Origin: an uncultured Clostridia bacterium
GTDB lineage: Bacteria; Bacillota; Clostridia; Oscillospirales; Oscillospiraceae
Direction: 5' to 3'
NCBI GenBank assembly: GCA_947164825.1
Contig: CAMUYE010000014.1
Coordinates: forward strand, 1 to 35,674
Length of the DNA: 35,674 bases
Under the pieces are notes generated by a model. It saw only the letters and a list, made by a program, of their open reading frames with translations, searched no databases and was not told where the DNA came from. Shown in pieces: positions 1 through 5,519 of this stretch. Made by a program: the position numbers and the translations under genes. Position 1 is the stretch's first letter; every line of letters starts with the position of its first letter.

Positions 1-169
1 GCATGGGGCAGCCTTGGCAGCCGCCCCCGCAGGAGCCGCAGGAGCCGCCGCAGATATGCTTGCCCGCTTTTCGATCCATCACCAATCGTCGGACGATCAA
101 AGCGACAATCGCCAGGAGGACCAGCACGACGACGATGGATCCGAGATTTGCCTGCAGCCAGGAAAGCAT
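1..169 (-). CDS. FeoB-associated Cys-rich membrane protein (partial, runs off left edge)
   Basis: Read on the minus strand, a short protein starts at 169 behind a good ribosome binding site (AGAAAGGAG, 9 bases upstream). It begins MLSWLQANLGSIVVVLVLLA, a single N-terminal membrane helix. A basic stretch follows, then a Cys/Gly-rich tail with the pattern CGGSCGSCGGGCQGC. This is the layout of the small FeoB-associated Cys-rich membrane proteins of Firmicutes, which are encoded directly after feoB. It lies 57 bases downstream of feoB in the same direction, so it is probably the last gene of the feo operon. Its role is not established; metal handling at the FeoB pore is a reasonable inference. 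The C-terminus is outside the window. Confidence 0.85.
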   Translation of the reverse strand, partial: MLSWLQANLGSIVVVLVLLAIVALIVRRLVMDRKAGKHICGGSCGSCGGGCQGCPM

Positions 170-226
170 AACGATTCAGCTCCTTTCTGAATAATCGTCA
201 ATTGTTAACTGTCGATTGTCAATTGA

Positions 227-2737
227 TTACACCTTGACCTTCTTGGTCAGGGTCGTGGATTCCTTGTAGGGACGGAACAGCATGTACAGGCCGAGGACGA
301 CCACGGCGATGGCGATGATCAAACCGATCACGTTGACGGAGACGTCGGCGGCGAAGATCGCGCCGATCTGGTAGACGGCCAGGGCCACCAGGTAGGCGAA
401 GACACACTCGTAGCCGATGGCGAACAGGGTCCACTTGTGACTGTTCATCTCGCGCTTGATGGCGCCCATGGCGGCGAAGCAGGGGGCGCAGAGCAGATTG
501 AAGGTCAGGAAGCTGAAGCCTGCCAGCCCCGTGAAGGCTGCGGACAGATGACTGTAGACGCTGCCCTCGCCGGCGCGGTACAGGATGCCCATGGTGCCGA
601 CGATGTTCTCCTTGGCCACCAGGCCGGTGATGGAGGCCACGGTGGCCTGCCAGTTGCCCCAGCCCAGAGGCGCGAAGATCCAGGCGATGGCGTTGCCCAC
701 ACGGGCCAGGATGGAGTACTCGATCTCGTCCTCAGACAGCATCCGGAAGGCGCCGTCCACCCAGCCGAAGAAGGTGAGGAACCAGACCAGGATGGTGGAC
801 AGCAGGATGATCGTACCGGCCTTCTTGATGAAGGACCAGCCGCGCTCCCACATGGAACGGAGCACGTTGCCCAGGGTGGGCCAGTGGTAGGCGGGCAGCT
901 CCATGACGAAGGGAGCCGGGTCGCCCGCGAACATCTTCGTCTTTTTCAGGATGACGCCGGAGACGATGATGGCCGCGAGGCCGATGAAATAGGCGCCGGT
1001 GGAGATCCAGGCGCTGCCGCCGAAGATGGCGCCGGCGATCATGGCGATGAAGGGCACCTTCGCGCCGCAGGGGATAAAGGTGGTGGTCATAACCGTCATG
1101 CGGCGGTCACGCTCGTTTTCTATGGTACGGGAGGCCATAATGCCGGGGATGCCGCAGCCGGTGCCGATCAGGATGGGGATGAAGGACTTGCCGGACAGGC
1201 CGAAGCGGCGGAACACCCGGTCCAGCACGAAGGCGATTCGGGCCATGTAGCCGCAGGCTTCCACGAAGGCCAGCAGGAAGAAGAGCACCAGCATCTGGGG
1301 CACGAAGCCCAGCACCGCGCCGACGCCGGCTACGATGCCGTCCAGGATCAGACCCCGGAGCCAGCCATCCTCGGGGACGTTCAGCTTATCGAGCAGTTTG
1401 CCGATCAGAACGGGGACGCCGGGGACCCAGACGCCGTAGTCGGCGGGATCGGGCTCCTCGAAGCCGGTTTCCTCAAAGTAGGCCAGGGCGTCCTTGAAGG
1501 TCATGGAGTTGGTGGATTCCTCCTCCGCGTCCTCGGGGATCGCGTCGTAGTAGACGGTCAGTTCGGATTCCTCCAGAGTCTCCTCGTCCTCCACCACGAC
1601 GGTTGCGGATTTCTCGGCGGAAGCGTCCGCCTTGATCTCGGCCAGGAAGGCGTCGGGATCGAAGGGGTTCTCCTCGTCCTCGAGGTCGAACTCATAGCCG
1701 TAGGCGTTGATGGCGTTGACGGCGGCGGTATAGTCGTCCGCGGCAGCCTCCGCCTTGGAGGAGCCGATGCCCAGCAGATGGTAGCCGTCTCCGAACAGGC
1801 CGTCGTTGGCCCAGTCGGTGGCCGGCGCGCCTACGCCCACCATGGCGATCCAGTAGATCGCGAACATCACGATGGCAAAGATCGGAAGGCCCAGCCAGCG
1901 GTTGGTGACGATCCGGTCGATTTTGTCGGAAACAGTCATCTTTCCGGCGGATTTCTTTTTGTAGCAGCCCTTGATGATATTGCCGATCCAGATATAGCGC
2001 TCGTTGGTGATGATGGATTCCGCGTCGTCGTCCATTTCTTTTTCCACGTCGACGATGTGCTGCTCCACGTCGGAGGCGACGGCGGAAGACAGGTTCAGCT
2101 GCTCCAGAGCCTTGCTGTCCCGCTCGAAGAGCTTGACGGCGTACCAGCGCTGCTGCTCCTCGGGCATGTTGGAGACCGCGTGCTCCTCGATGTGGGCCAG
2201 AGCGTGCTCCACGGGACCGGAGAAGCTGTGCATCGGTACGGTCTTTCCGTTCTTTGCCGCCTGGACGGCGGCTTCGGCGGCCTCCTGGACGCCGGTGCCC
2301 TTCAGGGCAGAGATCTCTACGATCTTGCAGCCGAGCTGCTTGCTGAGCTGGGCGGTGTCGATCTTATCCCCGCTCTTCTTCACCACATCCATCATGTTGA
2401 TGGCGACGACGACGGGGATACCAAGCTCGGTGAGCTGGGTCGTTAAGTACAGGTTGCGCTCCAGGTTGGAGCCGTCCACAATGTTCAGAATGGCGTCGGG
2501 CCGCTCGCCGATCAGGTAGTTCCGGGCCACGACCTCCTCCAGGGTGTAGGGGGAGAGGGAGTAGATGCCGGGCAGGTCCGTGATGACCACGTCGTCGTGC
2601 TTTTTCAGCTTGCCTTCCTTTTTCTCCACCGTGACGCCGGGCCAGTTGCCGACGAACTGGTTCGCGCCGGTGAGCGCGTTGAACAGGGTCGTCTTGCCGC
2701 TGTTCGGGTTGCCCGCGAGGGCGATGCGAATACTCAT
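227..2737 (-). CDS. feoB: Ferrous iron transporter FeoB
   Basis: FeoB imports Fe2+ across the cytoplasmic membrane through a GTPase-linked channel. The 836-residue product starts with a G domain: G1 GNPNSGKTT at 9-17, the FVGNWPGVTVE switch at 28-38, G3 DLPG at 54-57, G4 NMMD at 114-117 and G5 SAL at 143-145. A helical domain and the first membrane helix (about 283-301) follow. The gate motifs GTGCGIPG (about 525-532) and FIPCGAKVPF (about 554-563) are intact. It is longer than usual: residues about 324-435, between the first and second membrane segments, form a strongly acidic insert predicted to face outside. The start at 2737 has an AGAAAGGAAG site. It follows two feoA genes, with a metal-box palindrome in the feoA-feoB gap. 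Confidence 0.98.
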   Translation of the reverse strand: MSIRIALAGNPNSGKTTLFNALTGANQFVGNWPGVTVEKKEGKLKKHDDVVITDLPGIYSLSPYTLEEVVARNYLIGERPDAILNIVDGSNLERNLYLTTQLTELGIPVVVAINMMDVVKKSGDKIDTAQLSKQLGCKIVEISALKGTGVQEAAEAAVQAAKNGKTVPMHSFSGPVEHALAHIEEHAVSNMPEEQQRWYAVKLFERDSKALEQLNLSSAVASDVEQHIVDVEKEMDDDAESIITNERYIWIGNIIKGCYKKKSAGKMTVSDKIDRIVTNRWLGLPIFAIVMFAIYWIAMVGVGAPATDWANDGLFGDGYHLLGIGSSKAEAAADDYTAAVNAINAYGYEFDLEDEENPFDPDAFLAEIKADASAEKSATVVVEDEETLEESELTVYYDAIPEDAEEESTNSMTFKDALAYFEETGFEEPDPADYGVWVPGVPVLIGKLLDKLNVPEDGWLRGLILDGIVAGVGAVLGFVPQMLVLFFLLAFVEACGYMARIAFVLDRVFRRFGLSGKSFIPILIGTGCGIPGIMASRTIENERDRRMTVMTTTFIPCGAKVPFIAMIAGAIFGGSAWISTGAYFIGLAAIIVSGVILKKTKMFAGDPAPFVMELPAYHWPTLGNVLRSMWERGWSFIKKAGTIILLSTILVWFLTFFGWVDGAFRMLSEDEIEYSILARVGNAIAWIFAPLGWGNWQATVASITGLVAKENIVGTMGILYRAGEGSVYSHLSAAFTGLAGFSFLTFNLLCAPCFAAMGAIKREMNSHKWTLFAIGYECVFAYLVALAVYQIGAIFAADVSVNVIGLIIAIAVVVLGLYMLFRPYKESTTLTKKVKV

Positions 2738-2760
2738 AGGTTTCTTCCTTTCTCAGCAGA

Positions 2761-2778
2761 GGTTAGCAATTCCTAACC
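2761..2778. promoter_or_regulatory. DtxR-like palindromic operator between feoA and feoB
   Basis: The sequence GGTTAGCAATTCCTAACC is a perfect 6-bp inverted repeat with a 6-bp centre. It matches the palindromes at 3438-3455 and 4083-4100 in both arms and spacing. It lies just upstream of the feoB ribosome binding site, so it may control an internal promoter or tune expression of feoB relative to feoA. No good -10 element is clear beside it. Confidence 0.7.
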
Positions 2779-2792
2779 CCTGTGTAAATTTT

Positions 2793-3014
2793 TTATGCGA
2801 TTTCAATCATCTCGGCGTCAGCCTTCCGCAGGCTCAGCTCGTAGCCGCGGACGGTCAGTTCCACGGGGTCGCCCAGCGGAGCCACCTTGCGGACGTAGAT
2901 CTCCACGTGCTTGGTGATGCCCATGTCCATGATCCGGCGCTTGACAGCGCCTTCGCCGTGGATCTTCACCACCGTGACGGTTTCACCGATTTTTGCGTCT
3001 CTGAGTGTTTTCAA
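2793..3014 (-). CDS. feoA: FeoA domain protein (second copy)
   Basis: This is a small SH3-like FeoA protein of 73 residues that supports FeoB-mediated iron uptake at the cytoplasmic side. The reading frame is open further upstream, but the credible start is TTG at 3014, preceded by AAAGGAGG with a 7-base spacer. From there the protein reads LKTLRDAKIGETVTVVKI and contains the family core GEGAVKRRIMDMGIT and a C-terminal GYELSLRKADAEMIEI. The extra upstream residues do not look like FeoA. It sits 83 bases after the first feoA and 55 bases before feoB. The TTG start may keep its level below that of its neighbours. Confidence 0.93.
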   Translation of the reverse strand: MKTLRDAKIGETVTVVKIHGEGAVKRRIMDMGITKHVEIYVRKVAPLGDPVELTVRGYELSLRKADAEMIEIA

Positions 3015-3097
3015 TGTGCGTTCCTCCTTTTCATTGTAGTGGCCGCTGACCTCAGCGGCCATGAGGCGATGCCTGCATCGGCCATGGCGCAAAGCGC

Positions 3098-3310
3098 CTA
3101 AATCATGATCTTGTTCGCCAGCTCCCTGCTGACGGCCACGCGGCATTCCTTGACGTTCACGATCAGATTGCCTCCGATCGCGTTGACTACGCTGATCTCT
3201 CCGCCAACGTGGAAGCCGAGATCCTCCAAATGCTTTTTGACCTCCGGGCTGCCGCCGATCCGTTTGATGATCTGGGGCTGCCCGACGTCCGCAAACGTAA
3301 GAGGCATCAT
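3098..3310 (-). CDS. feoA: FeoA domain protein (first copy)
   Basis: First gene of the feo operon, 70 residues, FeoA family. The signature RIGGSPEVKKHLEDLGFHVG is followed by the beta-rich segment GGNLIVNVKECRVAVSRELA. The start at 3310 lies 7 bases after a GGAGGG site and is the first of two adjacent Met codons. The two FeoA copies are clearly divergent from one another, so this is not a recent duplication. Tandem feoA genes before feoB are known in Clostridia; the separate jobs of the copies are not known. Transcription comes from the promoter at 3462-3490, which carries the metal-box palindromes. Confidence 0.95.
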   Translation of the reverse strand: MMPLTFADVGQPQIIKRIGGSPEVKKHLEDLGFHVGGEISVVNAIGGNLIVNVKECRVAVSRELANKIMI

Positions 3311-3403
3311 ATTCTCCCTCCGATCTTCAGGAATTTGTTCATAGGGGCCGAACTCGAAGAGTCACGCAAGTATGCCCACATCGGCCCATCCCGTTCTCAG
3401 CGC

Positions 3404-3421
3404 GATTAGCCGCCGCTAATC
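3404..3421. promoter_or_regulatory. Variant DtxR-like palindrome in feo leader
   Basis: GATTAGCCGCCGCTAATC has the same architecture as the three GGTTAG-N6-CTAACC sites, with one changed base in each arm (symmetrical). It lies about 34 bp centre to centre from the operator at 3438-3455, downstream of the feo transcription start. It could be a secondary binding site for the same regulator. Confidence 0.5.
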
Positions 3422-3437
3422 ACGGGGCTTGAAAAAT

Positions 3438-3455
3438 GGTTAGCGTTTCCTAACC
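3438..3455. promoter_or_regulatory. DtxR-like operator at feo promoter
   Basis: GGTTAGCGTTTCCTAACC is a perfect inverted repeat directly downstream of the minus-strand -10 element, covering the predicted transcription start. This is the classical position for a metal-dependent repressor. The arms resemble the DtxR/IdeR consensus core (GGTTAG/CTAACC). A degenerate copy (3467-3484) sits inside the -35/-10 spacer. Confidence 0.75.
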
Positions 3456-3461
3456 GGCTAT

Positions 3462-3490
3462 ATTATAGTTAGCGCCCGCTTATTTGTCAA
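3462..3490 (-). promoter_or_regulatory. feo operon promoter
   Basis: On the minus strand TTGACA (3490-3485) and TATAAT (3467-3462) are separated by exactly 17 bases, a consensus housekeeping promoter. Transcription would run into the first feoA gene. The palindrome at 3438-3455 overlaps the start point. Confidence 0.85.
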
Positions 3491-3573
3491 GTGGAAATGA
3501 AAAAATTTTTTATCGTTGATTTACGGGGAAAAGTGTGGTAAGGTAAGAGAAACAGTAGAGGGAGGCGTTCATA

Positions 3574-3954
3574 ATGGCATTGCTGGAATCCGGCGAAATG
3601 TACCTGGAAACGATCTACGTGCTGTCCTTGCAGTCGAGCAGCGTCCGCAGCATCGACGTGGCGGAGCATCTGGGCTACTCCAAGCCCTCCGTCAGCCGGG
3701 CGGTGGGCCTGTTGAAAAAGGATGGGCTGCTCCTGATGGACGAAATGGGATATCTGAAGCTGACGGAGCCGGGAGAAGAGCGGGCGCGGCGGATCTACGA
3801 GCGCCATACCGTTCTCTCCAAGCTGCTTATGAGACTCGGTGTCGACGAAGAGACCGCCACGGAAGACGCCTGCAGGATCGAGCACTATATCAGCGACAAA
3901 AGCTTTGACGCGATCAAAGCCCACATGCGAAAATACGGTACAGAATCAGAATAA
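3574..3954 (+). CDS. DtxR-family metal-dependent transcriptional regulator
   Basis: A 126-residue two-domain regulator (winged helix plus dimerisation/metal-binding domain, no SH3 domain) that probably represses the neighbouring iron genes when metal is plentiful. The recognition helix region is SIDVAEHLGYSKPSVSRAV (26-44). Metal residues line up with DtxR: Met9 (DtxR Met10, where MntR has Asp8), Cys100, Glu103 and His104 in CRIEH, plus His78. The Met and Cys ligands favour iron over manganese sensing; this is inference from family knowledge. DtxR Glu83 appears to be Ser82, so the ancillary site may differ. Start at 3574 follows GAGGGAGG. It is divergent from the feo operon and ends at a clear terminator. 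Confidence 0.93.
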   Translation: MALLESGEMYLETIYVLSLQSSSVRSIDVAEHLGYSKPSVSRAVGLLKKDGLLLMDEMGYLKLTEPGEERARRIYERHTVLSKLLMRLGVDEETATEDACRIEHYISDKSFDAIKAHMRKYGTESE

Positions 3955-3982
3955 ACAACGCACGACAGGATATGCCTGACGT

Positions 3983-4014
3983 CCCCTGCCGCTTTTTCCG
4001 GCGGCAGGGGATCT
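3983..4014 (+). terminator. Rho-independent terminator after DtxR-family gene
   Basis: A perfect 10-bp GC-rich stem (CCCCTGCCGC with GCGGCAGGGG, 3983-3992 and 4001-4010) with an 8-base loop is followed by a T-rich run (ATCTTTCTTT). It separates the regulator from the DUF3793 promoter. Confidence 0.85.
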
Positions 4015-4046
4015 TTCTTTGCGGCAAAAAGCAGAAAAATTCCCTC

Positions 4047-4075
4047 TTGACATTTTGCTGGAGCTGTGATATATT
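4047..4075 (+). promoter_or_regulatory. Promoter of the DUF3793 gene
   Basis: TTGACA at 4047-4052 and TATATT at 4070-4075 are separated by 17 bases. The predicted start point falls at the operator 4083-4100, giving the same promoter/operator arrangement as the feo promoter. Confidence 0.85.
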
Positions 4076-4082
4076 CGAAAGC

Positions 4083-4100
4083 GGTTAGCGGATGCTAACC
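4083..4100. promoter_or_regulatory. DtxR-like operator at DUF3793 promoter
   Basis: GGTTAGCGGATGCTAACC has the same arms and 6-bp centre as the feo operators. It covers the expected transcription start of the DUF3793 gene, which ties that gene to the iron regulon. Confidence 0.75.
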
Positions 4101-4130
4101 AAAAATGAAAGCAGCACCGAGGTGAAACAG

Positions 4131-4685
4131 ATGTCCGAGCAGCAGTTCATTCGCAGCACCGCGCCAACGCTGGCGGGGATCAAAACCGGCAGTCTGTTTC
4201 CCTACCGCTACGCATCGAGGGACGAGGCGCTTTCGGAACTGCGGGGCCTGAACCGGCGGCTGGCGCCGAAAGGGCTGCGCCTGCTGCCGCTTCGCATGAC
4301 GGAGAATTTCGCCATGCTGTACCTCTACCGCCCTGGTCGGCTCGGAGCGGATCTGCAAAAACGTGACGCCGCCGTTCTGCTTCGGGAGGCCGGTTATCCC
4401 GCGTGCGATGAAACCGGCTGCATCCGGGAGCTGCGCCGCCGTCTGGCGGAGCGCGAAGACTTCCCCCATGAGATCGGCCTGTTCCTGAGCTATCCGCCCG
4501 AGGACGTCCGGGGCTTTATGGAGCGCCGGGACTGCGGCTGCAAGTGCGTGGGCTGCTGGAAGGTCTACGGCGACGAAAGCGCCGCCCGCAGAAAATTCGC
4601 GCAATATGAGCAGTGCACCGACTGCTATCTGCGCCGAAACGCCCAGGGCTGCACGCTGGAACGCCTGACTGTCAAAACGGCGTAA
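4131..4685 (+). CDS. DUF3793 family protein, predicted iron-regulated
   Basis: A 184-residue soluble protein of the uncharacterised DUF3793 family, common in Clostridia. The family hallmark is near the C-terminus: C135-x-C-x-C-x-x-C142 followed by WKVYGD, then C162-x-x-C165 and Cys174, a pattern that could bind metal or an iron-sulfur cluster. The Met codon at 4092 lies inside the operator at the transcription start. The start at 4131 (MSEQQFIRS), 7 bases after GAGGTG, is therefore chosen. The strong promoter and metal-type operator suggest expression during iron limitation. Biochemical function is unknown; a link to Feo-type iron handling is inference from regulation and position. Confidence 0.88.
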   Translation: MSEQQFIRSTAPTLAGIKTGSLFPYRYASRDEALSELRGLNRRLAPKGLRLLPLRMTENFAMLYLYRPGRLGADLQKRDAAVLLREAGYPACDETGCIRELRRRLAEREDFPHEIGLFLSYPPEDVRGFMERRDCGCKCVGCWKVYGDESAARRKFAQYEQCTDCYLRRNAQGCTLERLTVKTA

Positions 4686-4887
4686 CGCAAGCCTGCGTTC
4701 CCGGACAAATAATTTACCGCTTTCGCCGACCGGTTGAGCCATTCGGTCTGTGGATAGAATACCTTGCAGAATACGTTTCTTTCCTGTACTTCCCCTCGCT
4801 GCGGCGCCGGAATTACCTCCCCGGCCCGCAGCCCGCGGCGAACAATCCGCCGTGGTCGGCGCGGCCTGACGACCCGCGCCAAAAACG
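4686..4887. other. Intergenic stretch, no gene recognised
   Basis: Between the DUF3793 gene and the SASP gene, this stretch shows no convincing coding frame or RNA. It holds only a short AACGCA/TGCGTT hairpin near 4685 and unremarkable GC-rich sequence before the terminator at 4888. Confidence 0.5.
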
Positions 4888-4925
4888 AAACACGGACACC
4901 GCCCGCCAACGGTGCCCGTGTTTTC
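4888..4925 (+). terminator. Probable terminator after DUF3793 gene
   Basis: An imperfect 12-bp stem (arms 4890-4901 and 4910-4921, one A-C mismatch) is followed by a short T run. A-rich sequence before the stem means it could also work on the minus strand. It lies about 200 bases after the DUF3793 stop codon. Confidence 0.6.
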
Positions 4926-4981
4926 ATGTATCACAGATGCTTCCATCTGCCAAAAAATACCAAGTCCGGCTGGAATTTGTT

Positions 4982-5010
4982 GCATATCTCCCGAAAAACG
5001 GGTCAAACTA
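4982..5010 (+). promoter_or_regulatory. Sigma-G-like promoter for SASP gene
   Basis: GCATA (4982-4986) and CAAACTA (5004-5010), spaced by 17 bases, fit the forespore sigma-G pattern (-35 G[AC]AT[AG], -10 CATnnTA with one change). No housekeeping promoter is visible here. The context, upstream of a SASP gene, agrees with forespore expression. Confidence 0.6.
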
Positions 5011-5052
5011 TGAGCGGCAAGACCCAAAACAACCTGAAAGGAGAAAGAAATC

Positions 5053-5250
5053 ATGAAGAAGAGCAACAACAGCATCAACGTCCCCGAGGCCCGTCAGGCC
5101 ATGGACCAGTTCAAGCAGCAGGCCGCTTCCGAGGTTGGCGTCAACCTGAAGAACGGCTACAACGGCGACCTGACCTCCCGCGAAGCCGGCTCCGTCGGCG
5201 GCCAGATGGTCAAGAAGATGATCGAGTCCTACGAGCAGAACATGAAGTAA
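5053..5250 (+). CDS. Alpha/beta-type small acid-soluble spore protein
   Basis: A 65-residue DNA-binding spore protein that coats and protects forespore DNA and is degraded at germination. The C-terminal half carries the family signature GYNGDLTSREAGSVGGQMVK. The N-terminal half has the usual helix ending in FKQQAASEVGV, with a germination-protease-type site around EVGVNL. Start at 5053 follows AAAGGAGA. It is a single-gene unit with a sigma-G-like promoter upstream and a strong terminator downstream. Its presence is the best evidence that the organism sporulates. Confidence 0.97.
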   Translation: MKKSNNSINVPEARQAMDQFKQQAASEVGVNLKNGYNGDLTSREAGSVGGQMVKKMIESYEQNMK

Positions 5251-5289
5251 TCGGAGCCCTGCGGCTTCGAGCGCTCGCGTCTGCGCGGC

Positions 5290-5343
5290 AGAGGCCGCCC
5301 CGATCCGGTCGAAAGACCGGACCGAGGCGGCCTCTGTTTTTTC
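5290..5343 (+). terminator. Terminator after SASP gene
   Basis: A 10-bp stem (AGAGGCCGCC at 5290-5299 with GGCGGCCTCT at 5326-5335) encloses an inner CCGGTC/GACCGG hairpin and is followed by GTTTTTTC. Confidence 0.85.
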
Positions 5344-5448
5344 ACAGCATGCACGATGACAAGGAAAAACGTGAGCGGAAGCCGAGGAAAGGGCTGTGAA
5401 AACAGGGAAAAGCTTTGCGGAAAACAGCGGAATGCGATGCGGCCGCGG

Positions 5449-5477
5449 TTGACAAAGACCGGCTTTTCAGATACAAT
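5449..5477 (+). promoter_or_regulatory. Promoter of GH31/GPH transporter operon
   Basis: TTGACA (5449-5454) and TACAAT (5472-5477) are separated by 17 bases, 43 bases upstream of the chosen start codon. The spacer contains GGCTTTTCAGATA, which resembles GGCTTTCAGCGATA in the spacer of the transketolase promoter. Confidence 0.85.
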
Positions 5478-5519
5478 GAAATCGGATACAAGATGCGGAC
5501 TGCGGAAAGGAGCATGCCG

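Noticed and set aside
437..2446. A 669-codon open frame on the plus strand over feoB
   Set aside because: It is an antisense shadow caused by high GC at third codon positions; low-complexity Gly/Asp/His-rich composition, no domain, while FeoB on the other strand is complete.
2742..2792. Terminator between feoA and feoB formed by the GGTTAG palindrome
   Set aside because: The stem is weak and no T run follows on the minus strand; identity with the two promoter palindromes points to a protein-binding site.
4092..4130. Earlier in-frame ATG for the DUF3793 gene
   Set aside because: It lies inside the operator at the predicted transcription start and lacks a ribosome binding site; 4131 has one.
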